Origin: Astrocystis sublimbata
Taxonomy: Eukaryota; Ascomycota; Sordariomycetes; Xylariales; Xylariaceae
Length of the DNA: 64,000 nt
Assembly (NCBI GenBank): GCA_022453515.1
Contig: JAJNNY010000005.1
Span: 682,001-746,000, forward strand
Direction: 5' to 3'
How positions within the stretch are numbered: position 1 is the stretch's first letter; each line of letters opens with the position of its first letter. Made by a program: the position numbers and the translations under genes. This document shows, piece by piece, positions 22,497 through 33,958 of this stretch. The notes beneath the pieces were generated by a model. That model did no database searches. It was not told the origin of the DNA and worked only from the letters and a program-made list of their open reading frames with translations.

Positions 22497-24252
22497 TCAT
22501 TCCTGGACATGGCCAAGCACCTGGCCCATCTTGATCGTCTGCCCCTTCTCGATAGCCCAGGTGAAGCCGCGCTTGCTCTCCTCCTGGTCCGCCGCAACGG
22601 TGGGCGCCTCGAAGACAAGCACAATGGTGCTCCCTAGCTTGAAGCCGCCCATCTCCTCGCCGCGCCGCAGCGCATGGCCGCCAAGCACGGCGCTCGCGCC
22701 AGAGTAGGTGGCCTCGGCGAACCCACTGTACGGCTCTCCGCGCGCAGCAGCCTCTTCGGCGGCGTGGTCGGCCGCAGTGTCGGTCAGCAGCGAGTTCGTA
22801 CGCAACTCCTTGTCGAAATTAATCATGATGGAGCCGACGTTGGTTGCGCCGACGGGGATGTATGAGAAGAAACCCCAGCGCCAGCGGCCGAGAAGCACGA
22901 TGCGCTCGTTGAGGGTGAACAGGCCGGGCAGCGTGCGCTGCAGATAGGGGGAGACGGAGTAGAGCTCGCCGGCGAAGTGGCGGCGGCGCTCGACGACCCA
23001 GTTCGCGGGCGAGTGGAAGCGGTGGTAGTCGCCCGGCGCGAGGTAGACGACGGCGTAGTACAGCGAGGTCTGGTTGTCGGGGCTCAGGAGCGAGTACCAC
23101 GGCTTCTCGCCCAGCGCGAGATCTGCGCGCACCTCGGACACAGACCGCGGGCTGGAGGGGTCGGCGCTCTGGTCGGAAATCTGTGAATTGTCATGGCTCT
23201 CTTCGGGACTGCCCGAGATGAGGTGTGGGACGGTGTAGGAGATGCCGTTTACACGGGCAAATTCGGCGTCGGACTGAACGAGTTCCTCGTCGCCATGAGG
23301 TGACGTCTTGGCGTGGCCATTGTCCTCTGCGGTTTCGGTGCTTTGGTCAGGGGTTCTGCTCGATATGCTGGGTGTTGGCGTATTTTTCCCTAGTAGTGCA
23401 TCTACTGTGTAGGTCATGCCCTTCACCTGCTCAATATCGTTTCCTTCAATCTTTCCGAACTGTAGGACTCGTCCGTCCGAGGGCGACAGCAGCGCATTCG
23501 GGTCGGGATGTAGTGGGCGTACGCCGGGCTTTAAGGTGCGGTAGAAGAAGGCGGCGAGGTTGGGGTATACGTGAAGGTCGGGCTCGGACACCTCGTCGAG
23601 GTTGACGCCAAAAATGTAGGAATACAGCTTGAAGCCAGGGACTCGCAGGTAATAGGGGATGGTGAGCTCGTTAAACTTGCCCCATAACCTCGAAATGGCC
23701 TTCAGAGGCAGAGTAGACATGATACGGACTTGCCTATGCGCAATTGAGTGTTAGCGATCTACAATGATGGAGATAGGGGGGGGGGGGTGGTCGGTTTTAC
23801 CATGGGCCTTCTGGGCGGACTCTCGGCCGTTTCTTGGGTCGCTGCCCATTGTTCTCTTCGAAACCGTCGGCCTCAAGCCTTTGCCTCTCCCTCTCCCTCG
23901 ACTGTGTCTTATAGAATTGCACGAAGCCTAGAAATCCTATGCCCAGTCCTACAGGTATGGGATACCACTTGACCTTGGTGTCGTTGAGGGCATGGCGGAG
24001 TCTCGAGCCGAAGCCGTCTCGGTTCTGGCTCTGGTTCTTGGAGGTGCGTCTCGAGTGGTGGAAGAAAGCTTTTTGGTTTCCTGGCCCTGCTCCTGTTCCT
24101 GTGAGGGGCGAGAAAGGCGGGAAGCGGGTGGTCATTGTTCGCGGGTGGCAGCGACAGAGGCATTGGGGTGCTAGTGCTGGCGCTGGGCTCCTCGAAAGGA
24201 GGAGGCGGCGGCGGACATGGCCCCGGATAAGAGCGGTAGATGGAGTGGCCAT
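22497..24252 (-). CDS. PSD1: Phosphatidylserine decarboxylase proenzyme, mitochondrial (Psd1)
   Basis: Two exons, 24252-23801 and 23733-22497, with a 67-nt intron (donor GTAAAA, acceptor GCATAG) that splits a Trp codon and joins RPEGPW to QVRIMSTLPLKAISRLWG. The product is 562 aa. The first 80 residues are rich in Arg and Ser with no acid, a mitochondrial presequence. A membrane segment (YPIPVGLGIGFLGFVQFY, about 100-118) anchors it in the inner membrane. The catalytic part has YLRVPGFKLYSYIFGVNLDEV, LSPSDGRVLQFG, the DYHRFHSPANW block with catalytic His, and LGST at about 517-520. The family cleaves itself between Gly and Ser there to make the pyruvoyl group. It converts phosphatidylserine to phosphatidylethanolamine. 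A low-complexity insert near residues 265-350 separates the halves. The intron's pyrimidine tract is a run of 12 C. Confidence 0.93.
23776..23787 (+). repeat. Homopolymer G12 inside the PSD1 intron
   Basis: Twelve consecutive G on the plus strand, that is C12 in the intron's sense strand. Prone to length polymorphism and sequencing error; it does not affect the reading frame. Confidence 0.85.
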
Positions 24253-24740
24253 GGTAACCTCAAGGTTGGGTCGGGTCGGGGCAGGTCAGGCAGGCAGTCA
24301 GGGGGGCTCCTGGACGCATAAGCCAACGTCCCTCCCGAGCGAAATGTCCGGTTTAGCAATTTGGGGCCGGGCGGTGGGATTCCAGTCGGGCTGTGTGCAT
24401 TCATGGGTTGAGCCAGCCTGGGAATGCGGGATGCGGAGGAGTTGGAAGCTTGAAGAGACGCGATCACTCGGGTGTGTGTTGTGTGTATTGTACTAGTAGG
24501 ATGTCGAATTCCAACATTGAGCGTAAACAATTTCAGCGTCACGACGGCGACGGCCCGGTGCCTGGTGCATGGTGCCCCCCATGACGCAGTTTTGCAGCTT
24601 TCACAGTACTGAGCAGATACGGGCGCATCCCGGAGTGCGCTACGCTAGAGATAGACTAGCGGAGAGGGCCGATCACTTAGCCCCATCTTACCCCCATCCC
24701 ATGCTGCAGGGACCGCTCAACCCCCCAATCGAACACTTGT

Positions 24741-24772
24741 ACTTACCTAACACCCAGTACCTAGGTACCTAC
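24741..24772. repeat. TACCTAGGTA-type element cluster
   Basis: ACTTACCTAACACCC then AGTACCTAGGTACCTACA; contains GTACCTAGGTAC, a perfect 12-bp palindrome. Confidence 0.75.
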
Positions 24773-24863
24773 ATGCAGGTGAGCACTGAGATTGTCGGCT
24801 TGAGGACAGCAAGACCAACAACCGGCTTATCCAAACATACATCCTTCTTCTAACATCTAACCT

Positions 24864-24891
24864 CCGACATCCGACATCCGACATCCGACAT
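24864..24891 (+). repeat. Tandem repeat, CCGACAT x4
   Basis: Four perfect 7-bp units in the shared PSD1/HERP-like promoter. Confidence 0.8.
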
Positions 24892-25361
24892 CTACACTGA
24901 CGAGCAGCGTAGACAGCGACTGGCGGAAGAGGACACTCCCAACCTCAGGTCTTTCTTTATATTGCGCAGTGCGCTCGACTCTCGCTCGCCCTCTGTACTT
25001 TTTGGAATTCCTCGAGCGGATTCGTCACGTCATCTTCATCTCCTGGTCCCTCGACATTCCCACTTGGTCTAGTCCGATTCACCTGGCTTGCCTTCCCTGC
25101 TCAAGTTACCTGCATACCAGCAGCTGCAGTGGCGAAGAGCGCATCCATCCATCGTACCTGGCTAGCCGCAGCACGGGGCGCATCGGCCGGGCCATGCTGG
25201 ACGTTTCCTCGGAGCCCCTCTGCTCGTGGTGAATCAGCCCAGTCGGCACTCCGATATTGGCCGTCGACGCCTCGCTCTGCGCTACCTTGGATCCCTGGTG
25301 GCTCCGACACCATCTTTGTGTTGGCTTGTCCGGTCCCTCAACTTCGCCGTCGCATGCTGCC

Positions 25362-27605
25362 ATGGCATCCGAGCCAGCCATGCCTCCCGCCTCTCCCGCC
25401 TCTCCCGCCGCCGCGGCCGGAGAGCAGCCCGAGAAGTTCACTTTACAGATCGTCTCGCCCTCTGCCCATGTGGCCCAGCCGCTCACAATGGCCCTCCCCA
25501 TCACAACCACTGTGCAGCAGTTGAAGGCGCTTATACGAAGCTGCGTCGATACATGCCCGCCAGATGAAGCACAGCGCCTCATCTACCGAGGCCGGCTGTT
25601 GAGCCGCGAATCGCAGACCATGGTCGAGTTGTTTGGCGACGAGTCGGTAAGTGCTGCTTCATCCGCTTCATCCGTTTCATCCGCTGCCGCGACTCCTGTC
25701 GTGACAACCGTACTGACATGACATGCTCGCCATCAGCTCCGATCCGCAGGTCCTCACGCCATACATCTCGTCTTACGCGATCCGCCCTACGGCCAGTCGA
25801 CAGCCGCCTCCCCCAATCCGCATTCACCTCTCGCCTCTCGCTCGCAAACTCCCTCCCAGCAGCACAACAACGCACATCTCCAAACGCAGCCACAACAACC
25901 CGTCCAGAACGTACGCTTTGATTCACAGCCGACCATCAGCAATGGCAATACTCAGGCGCCGGGTCCACCGACTGGTCCCTTCCACCCACCCGGCATGATG
26001 CCGCCAGCCCAGGACGAGAACCAGACGCTTCGTCGTCTTACCCAGATACGCGAGCACCATATAGCCATCGCTCGCGGTGCCAGCCAGAATCAGCATTCAG
26101 CCTTCACTGCGTTCAGCCCAAGGGACCAGCGTGACATGTGGGGTCGGGCGAGCTTAGGCACGACAACACCGGGGAGAGCAGCATCACCGCTGCACCCTGA
26201 AACTACTCGTCCTGTAATATATGAAAACGTCGACAACAATGGCCGGCGGTGGCGCTGTGTTGTCAGGGAAAACTCCGTCACTACGCAACTGAGACGCGAG
26301 AGAGATGGCTCACTTCACCCCTCAGCCATTCTTCCCGACCCGCTTCGCCCATTCGCTGCGGATTCCACAACCCCTAACATTGCCGTTGCTATGCCCAGCA
26401 ATGCGAGTAACTCCTCGCTGCCAAGCCTAGCCAGTGGCGATAGCCAGCACCCATTTGCGCCGCCTCGTGTCGCGATATCGTCGATCGTGGCAGAGGATGG
26501 GAGCGCAGCCGGAACTCCCGATCCTCTACGGGCAATGGGACGTTCTGCAAGTGTCCTCGCTGGAGCGACGCCGGAAGTCTATATTCTATCTTCTCCAAAC
26601 GGGCCCCAGGCGATCTTGTTAAATGGCAGCTCAGGGATATATCACAGTCCTCAGCTTCGTAGTTACGAAACCATTAGTCAGGTTGCTGGTCTCCCCCCTC
26701 CACCCACGTTCGCCAGTTTCATTTCAGGACATACCGAGCATGTACGACGCGAGGCTTTCCCACAGATCATTGCGCGTCCATCTATAGCAGCCAGAAACAC
26801 GCCCAATCCAAACCCCCCACGCGTTCCACCACCTCAGTTACGGCCGCAGCATGCAATGCATGTACCAGGCCCCATGCATGCTCACGGCTTAGACAATGCC
26901 CAAGTTCGGGCAGTTAGGATGATTCAAGTATGGCCACATATATGGATGATTATACGACTCGCGTTGTTTATCTGGTGGTTCACCTCCCCAACATCTAGCT
27001 GGTCGCGCTGGTTCACGGTAGTCTCGATTGCCATTGCTTTATTCGTTGTTAACACCGGGGTTTTGAACCCTTTGGCCGAGCAAATCTGGAATCCCCTGAG
27101 GCGACATTTGGAGAATCTTATCCCCTTGGCCGCAGACGGACGTCAACGGCAACGCCCCGGTGCTGAAAACGCGCCAGGCGGTAACGCCGATGGGGTGAAT
27201 CCCGGGGGGCTGAGGAATTTGGACCCAGCTGCTGCGGCTGCCAGGTTAGTTCAGCACCGACAACAAAACAATGCCAATTGGCTGTTCAACCAAGCAAGAC
27301 GGTTGGAGCGTGCTGGCATCCTGTTCATTGCGAGTTTGGCACCAGGATTGGCCGAGCGCCATATTGCTCAGGTCGAGGCTGATGCTCGAGCGGAAAGACA
27401 ACGCCAAGAAGAGGCTGATGCGGCTGCGGCCGCAGCTGCTCAAGCTGCATCCGAGCAAGTTGCTGAGCCAGGTGAGAAAGATAGCTCCGAAGGCCATGGA
27501 GCTCCTGCGGGCGACGGTTCGTTGGGCAATGAAGCGGGGCCTTCGAACGCTGCGACCGGGCAGGGTGAGAAGGCTCCAGCCCGAGAGGAATCCCATGCAG
27601 AATGA
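25362..27605 (+). CDS. HERP/Usa1-like ubiquitin-domain ER membrane protein
   Basis: Two exons, 25362-25646 and 25737-27605, with a 90-nt intron (donor GTAAGT, acceptor CATCAG) in phase 0. The product is 717 aa. A ubiquitin-like domain covers about residues 25-110 and spans the splice site: FTLQIVSPSAHVAQPLTMALP, TTTVQQLKALI, AQRLIYRGRLLS, then HAIHLVLRDP. A long Pro/Gln/Ser-rich linker follows. Two close membrane segments lie near 494-511 (MIIRLALFIWWF) and 520-536 (TVVSIAIALFVVN), then a cytosolic tail rich in Ala/Glu with a predicted coiled segment. UBL plus a hairpin of two membrane spans is the plan of HERP and yeast Usa1, which organise the Hrd1 ubiquitin ligase in ER-associated degradation. 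Assignment rests on this architecture, so a relative such as another UBL membrane protein is possible. Confidence 0.8.
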
Positions 27606-28843
27606 AATCCGATCATTCATCATGCGTTAATATGCATGGCATCATGAGTCGTGCGATACATCTTAGTAACAGAAGCGAACTTGTTTGTAACCAAGCCATT
27701 ACGATGCGATGAACGGTTTATAATTCAAGGTTCTTGAAAGGTTTTGATGTTGATGATAGATCTTTAACTACCCAAGCATGGATTAGAGGAGCAATTTTGA
27801 GAAGTGCTTTACTAGTGGGCGGATACATCGATTCGAACTGGCCGGTGTGAAGTACAGGTTCCGTAACGCAAGAGATGTCATATCAATTTAAGGATCAGCT
27901 TGATCATATTGTCGCATTGCTTGGCGTGGTTTGAAGTGCAGCAGCCTTTTTGGTTGCGAGAAAGGTAGAACACGAACTGAATACGTGGTAGTAACCCAAC
28001 CCGACAACCTTGGTCTTATGCTGTTGAGGTTGGCATACTTGCGCGATGCTATCGCGTGTCAAACAAAGTCTGAGCTTGACTTGACGGAGGAATTGAATGT
28101 CTGATTTTGTCATCAGTACATAACGTACTGATCAACGGGGCTCGTACTGTCTCTCGCAATGAAAATAGCACATAGCAAGGCATTGTGGACAATGGACCGG
28201 GTGTTGTTCCTCATATGCAATGTTTACGTGTGATTTTGTGTTGGAGGGGAGACCAGGGTAGAGGAATGAAGCGCCTCATTCAGGGTAGGTCTAGTGAACT
28301 AGGGGTTGGTTGCTTAGGTTGTCCACATTTTTCTTCACTATCGATTTAGCTCTAATAATAGCATACCACAAATCCGTAAGATCCGAAACTTTGAAGTCAT
28401 ATAATTGTCTAGTTGGAAACAATTATTAGTTGTACTAAATCGAACAATCGCATAAGAACGGTGAGACATTAGTTCCTGATAAGTAATTAGCACTTATTCC
28501 ACACATAATTCCGATGCTTATTACATAGACAAGGCCATACATTCCTAGTTACTCTATCTCGAGACTTGGCAAAGGGGGGATTATTTTGTCTCTACACATC
28601 AAGACCCTCTAAGTTTATCCTAAACTCGTCATAAATGAAAGCAAGCCTATAATTCAAAGATTGTGTCCATAATAGTTTACACTTAAAAAGGCAAAGGTAA
28701 GCGAACCCTAGGTTCATTAATATTTACAAGAACTTTTATGCTAAATCAGAGACGAAAACTGTTTCTTTCATAAAACATGACCCTTTTCGCTTTAGTATAA
28801 TACAACGCAAGAAAGATTTACTACTTGCTTCTCTCGTAACTGC
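27606..28843. other. Convergent 3' flank, 1.2 kb, AT-rich
   Basis: Between the HERP-like gene (+) and the CFEM receptor gene (-). From about 28.3 to 28.8 kb it is strongly AT-rich with no open frame. No repeat or RNA gene could be supported. Confidence 0.6.
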
Positions 28844-30600
28844 CTACCAACCCATGTATTTTGCTGGCTCACCCGAGCCCTTTTCCACCAGCTCGATGTC
28901 GTCGGACTCGTCGTGTGATCGTGGAGTATAAGATATCTTGTGTTCAATAGTCTTGCTGATGGCCCTCGAATTGTTCATTGGCGTTCTCGACAGTTTATAA
29001 GACGATTGGGGGTGGGAATCGTTCGAGGATCCGAAGCAGGAGGGAGCCATGGTGCGCAGGAGAGATCGGACAGCTGGGAGGCAACAGCAGATAATGCTGA
29101 CGTAGGCTTCGAGCACACTCCAGTATGCTGTCGCGACACTGTCATCTGTAGACATCTGTATTAGCTTGGAATTTGTAGCTAATCAGAGACATAGGGGGCT
29201 TACAAGTTGGGTTCGTTGTTGTAGCGAACTGGACTAGACTGGTGAGGCGGACAACACTGACTATAGTAATTCTATGGTACGTTAGCGAATGGATAGCATG
29301 GACCAGGGTGGCAATAGGAGTAATGCTTACGCAAGGCCAACGCTGAACATGATAATTAGATTGATTTTCTTCCTTCTGCCAAGATGCAGCTTGAGAAGTG
29401 CGGGGATAGGAAGTCCAATAATCCATAGATCCTGCACGATGCTAATAACAGCCTTGAGAGATGATTAACATGAGTCCCTTTGTGTCTTCCAAAGTCCAAG
29501 GGCAACTTACATGTGACCAGGCTAAAGCATTAAAATTAACGCATTGGCCTTCGGTCGCCCGGCTCCAGCCAGTCCAGATGTACGAAATGGGTGTACAGTA
29601 GAATAGCGTGGCGAAAATGAAAGCAGTACCAGAAGCTATAACGACACCCATCGTCATGTAACAGACCTTTTGAAATCCAGAGCTAGGAAAGACTCGTAGA
29701 TAGAAGAAAAGGAGAGATGTCTTCGTGAGGGTTAATAGGATGAAATACAGCCATTCCGTCACCCATGTGAACTTTCCATTGGTTAGTAAACGTTCTCTTC
29801 GGAAACTAGAATATGCATCATTTGTATTTACCTGCACAATGCGAGTGATTTGGTCTGGTGCTAGCGTCCATATGTCCTTGCCAAAGCCCAAAGTAGACAC
29901 TTTAAAATGGTTAGAAGCTGCGTTGCGTTGGTCCAAATCATAGAACGGCCGGGGAGAGCTCACTTATAAATTCCAAAACTGCCAGTGGTATTCCGATAAC
30001 CTAAGAATACATTAGCAACCCCAACTGTTTGAATGATTCCGGTGAAGTTGTTGTATGTCTGAAACGTACGAGGGCCATGATCGCACACCAATCGGCGGGT
30101 TGCATACTTCGACTCGGAACGGCGTCCATTACCCTCAGTACCACAGCTACGATGGCCAGGATTCCGGACACAGCGGTGATGATCGGGGTGGTAGCCGTGA
30201 TGTCTCTGATCTCCCCACCGCATAGTGTTTCTGTGCCATTTTTCGCCGCTGGATAGGAGGATTTTGTCAGCTAATGCTCAGTTACTAACGCCACGACCAC
30301 AAAGTAGACTTACCAAGTCCTTCGATAACCGTGCAGTTTGCCAAAACACATGCCTCAACAGTCGACAACAGTACGGTGTCTGAACATATGCATGAGGCGT
30401 CGGTTGGATCGCAAGCTGACTTCGCGAGAGATACACCTAAGCAGTCACTCTAGATGGCGTCCTGGAGTTAGCGTGTTGCTCGTCTAGTCTGAAGTCTTGG
30501 TTCAATGCTGACATACCGCGCAAACCGGCATGGACTGAGCTTGACTCAAAGAAGACAAGCATGCCACCGCAATGACCAACAGGCTCCGTACCCCCATCAT
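28844..30600 (-). CDS. CFEM-domain PTH11-type receptor-like membrane protein
   Basis: Nine exons: 30600-30517, 30449-30314, 30248-30070, 30000-29964, 29899-29832, 29771-29511, 29452-29331, 29271-29204 and 29145-28844. All eight introns are 58-69 nt with GT...AG ends. The product is 418 aa. A signal peptide (LLVIAVACLSSLSQA) is followed by a CFEM domain with all eight cysteines (27, 31, 41, 48, 50, 62, 67, 83) and the Asp at 45 in D-x-x-C-x-C. Seven membrane segments of the rhodopsin-like fungal DUF follow: TAVSGILAIVAVVLRV, GIPLAVLEFI, WVTEWLYFILLTLTKTSLLFFYLRVF, ASGTAFIFATLFYCTPI, DLWIIGLPIPALLKL and IMFSVGLAITIVSVVRL. A polar cytosolic tail ends the protein. Relatives such as Magnaporthe PTH11 sense surface or host cues at the plasma membrane. 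G-protein coupling is inferred from the family. Confidence 0.9.
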
Positions 30601-32187
30601 CGTGAAGTTTAGCTGGAATGACGATGACGGTGTGGTAGAAGGATGCAACACTCTAAGGTTTCTTTCGGGATATATAAATCGACTAGTTGTGCTGTCCCCA
30701 CTAATGATCAAATTCGTCAACTTATAAACATTAGCAAGGTTGAATAATTAAGCTGACATGGTTCTTGCTTACGAAATGCAGCCGAGTGTAGGATCGCTAT
30801 TCCGTGATCAGCGCGGTATGATCAGACCACCCGAGCACCGGTCTGACGGCACGGGGATATCCTTGGCTTCCATTCCTACACTAAGGATTATTTAGGTAGG
30901 TGTCACCAAGATGATCAACGAGATTCGGTAGAAGATGAGGGAAGATACTGGAGCAACGAATCCGGAGACCAGGGCAAACCGGAACAGACCCTCCCTACTC
31001 TATGGCCCATTCAGCTTGCCCCCGAAATTGATGGCGGACTGCAGTTACCAAGAGTACGGCTTTGCCGAATTCAGCCCTGCTTCTTTTGAACCTCAGTTTG
31101 AACTGCATGAACCATAATCATCGTTGTGTTATTATTGTAGTGGCTCTTAAGACAAAAAAAACGTGTAGATTACAATCAACGTGTCTCGCTCCTTAACCCC
31201 TGTTTGAGAGTCTAACTGGTTGAATAGTAACCAAGACCAAGCCACCCCCTCATTGGCGGAACCCTCCAACGCCCAGACTCGCGCCGGGATCTTGCCTGTT
31301 GGAGGCCCAAGATCTTCACATGTAGGTCAACAACGTACGACTTTCGCAGCATGAAAGGGAAAAAGAGGAATATAGCAAGGTCTGATAAGCTCCGTTCAAT
31401 GGAGTTGGGATGGGCTCGGATGGGTCTCTCCCCACCTACATATTTGGCCCTTGCATAACACGTGCCATAGCCGAAGGTTAACCACCAACCGATGTATCGG
31501 TTAGTGTTACACTTCACTCATCATCCCATAATATGGGTCTAAACTGCCTCTACTCGCATTCGATTTCCCATTTCCTGGGTCAGTTTGGTCCCTTAAAACT
31601 GTGTGTGAAACCGCGTTAGAACCCGACTACAGTAGAGGACCTTGTGAAGAGGCAAGAAAAGCGTAACACCAGAGAGCTTGGCCGAATTGGCTGTTCCGTA
31701 TATGAGCAAAGCTAACTCTGTTAAGCCTTTAATATATGAGCTACGCGGACGAACTCAACCAAATGGGAAAAGGCACCCGTGATAGCATCCACTCGCCTCG
31801 TGTCCCCCTATTCTCAGTGGATACTACCACGTGTAATGTACACCTGAACTTCGTCTTAACTTAGATTATAACAAAGCATATATTATGCTCAGGATCCAGT
31901 AGACGTATTGGCGTGTACTCGTAGGTACGGGGAAGTGGCACGAACCGAGCGTTGCGGGCCTGCAAGGCATTGCGGGAATAGGGATTTTTTCCATGCAAAT
32001 GAACTGCAGATAATGAATGAACTTAAGAGGTAGGTGGTACGATGCATGTGATAGGTAGGTGTATTAAAATTACATTGGTGCTCGAACAATTACTGCATAC
32101 TATATGAAGAGTACCCTCCTCGTCAGTAACTCCAAATGGAATAGTTATTCAGTCATCTATTCTTTTACAGTTCGAATTTTTGCAAGT
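30601..32187. other. Intergenic, 1.6 kb, between divergent receptor and P450 genes
   Basis: TAGGTAGGTG units lie at 30893-30902 and 32070-32080 and an A-rich run at 31152-31161. Short frames (for example minus 31212-31517) have no recognisable features. No gene is supported. Confidence 0.6.
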
Positions 32188-33958
32188 ATGGCTCCTCAAG
32201 CGGGGCTAACGATTGTGTTGTCGTACCCATTCGCATCCCTTGTTGTCGTAATTTTGACTTACGTGGTGGGATGGATTATCTACTCGAGAAATTTCCATCC
32301 TCTTAGCAAGGTTCCGGGTCCTTGGTTGGCGTCCGTGAGTCGAGTATGGTACATGAGGCAGATAGCAACAGGTGAAAGTATGGACTTCTTTTTGCGTCTC
32401 CTTCCTTGTCCTATTCTCCGCCAGTCTTTTCTTGTGAAAATAACAAAATTCGCTAACACCAACTATCCTCAGCCGAGAAAGTTTTACGACGTCTTCACGA
32501 AGAGTATGGTCCTATCATCAGAACAAGCCCGAACGAAGTTACCTGCGCATCACCGGAAGCTATTAAGATCATATATCGCACCCAAAAGCCCTTGAACAAG
32601 ACCGAGTTCTACACTCCGTGGAACACCCAAAGCTTCAGCAGTCACCGCGATGCTTTCACCGAGATCAACGATAAGCGACACGGGGAGAGACGACGAATAG
32701 TCAACCATGTCTACAGCCTTGCCAACATTCTGAAATCCGAAAAGTACATCGACCTCTGCTCCGAGATTTTTGTCAACCGAATGGAAAGCTTTGCTGCTTC
32801 GCAGCAAGCAGTAGAATTGGGAGAATGGTTTCAAATGTATGCCTTGCTTTTGAGATTTCCGTGATTTGACTACCTGGAACTAATGTTGAGACCGTAGGTA
32901 TGCCTTCGACGTTATCGGCGAGCTTTATTTTGGTCGTATGTTTGGGTTTATGGAGAAGAGCCATGATCATGAGAACTGGATCAAATCTCTAGACTTGCTT
33001 ATGCCCTTCCTCTGTATGACCTCGGTTGCGCCGTCTTATATACGTCCTCTTATCCTCACTTCCGCTTTGGCCATCCCCGGATCAATCAAGGCGTTGAAAG
33101 CCATCGACACCATCGGCAGCGCGGCTCGGGAAGTTACGGCCAAGCGGCTTGATACTAGCGATATTCCTGAGGATGAACGACGAGCAGATGTACTCCAGCA
33201 ACTTTACGATATCCACGAAGAGAAGGGCTCCAAAGTTGATTTCAAGATGGGCGACATTGAACAGGAAGCCTACGTAGCATTGTGGGTTTCATCCTATACC
33301 TTGATGGTGTGATTGATCTGTTTCTAGAGGCTAACGGTGCATGATTCACAACAGATTGGCCGGTTCAGACACGACTGCCATCGCATTCCGTTCCGTCTTC
33401 TACCATCTGATGAAGTACCCAGAAGTCTACGCGGCGCTCCTAGAAGAGATCGACATGGCCGTGGATGATGGTAGGCTACATTTCCCCGCGACATATGCCG
33501 AGGCCTCCAAACTGCCGCTTCTGTGTGCTTGTATCAAAGAGGCCCTGCGCATGCATCCGGGTGTGCAACTACACTTGCCGAGAATATCCCCTCCCGAGGG
33601 TCTCAATCTCTGCGGCACGTTCGTGCCCTCAGGTTGCACTGTGGGAGTTAATGCAGCTGTAGTGCACTTCAACCAATCCATATTCGGCCCTGATGCGGAT
33701 CAGTATCGGCCCTCTCGCTGGCTAGAGGATAAGGAGAATGCTACCAACATGGACCGTTACATGCTGCACTTTGGTGCCGGCACCCGCACCTGTATCGGCA
33801 AAAACATCTCTATAGCTGAGATACACAAACTGGTCCCCGAGATTCTCAGGAAGTTCAGCTTCGAGATGTGGGATCAGGATGCGCAGTGGACAACGCACAA
33901 TTTTTGGTTCTGCAAGCAAACTGGCTTAAAGGTCAAAGTCACAAAACGAAAACTATGA
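32188..33958 (+). CDS. Cytochrome P450, pisatin-demethylase-like
   Basis: Four exons: 32188-32371, 32473-32836, 32898-33281 and 33355-33958. Introns are 101, 61 and 73 nt. The product is 511 aa, normal for a P450. An ATG 28 codons upstream in the same frame (32104) would add a polar leader before the anchor, so the ATG that places the membrane anchor (LSYPFASLVVVILTYVVGWII) at residues 10-30 is preferred. It has the proline hinge VPGPWLASVSRVWY, the I-helix AGSDTTAIAFR near 314, ExxR in KEALRMHPG, and the heme signature HFGAGTRTCIGKN with Cys at about 457. The pattern resembles CYP57-type pisatin demethylases and related fungal P450s, which hydroxylate or demethylate aromatic compounds at the ER. 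The substrate is unknown; no cluster backbone gene is nearby. Confidence 0.9.

Larger units (their letters stand above)
24253..25361. other. Divergent promoter of PSD1 and the HERP-like gene, 1.1 kb
   Basis: Carries an element cluster (24741-24772), a 7-bp tandem repeat (24864-24891) and a pyrimidine-rich leader before 25362. No separate gene is seen. Confidence 0.65.

Noticed and set aside
27825..27850. tRNA-like T-loop (GATTCGAAC on plus, GTTCGAATC on minus)
   Set aside because: The bases on either side do not form the 5-bp T stem and no matching acceptor or anticodon arm could be placed.
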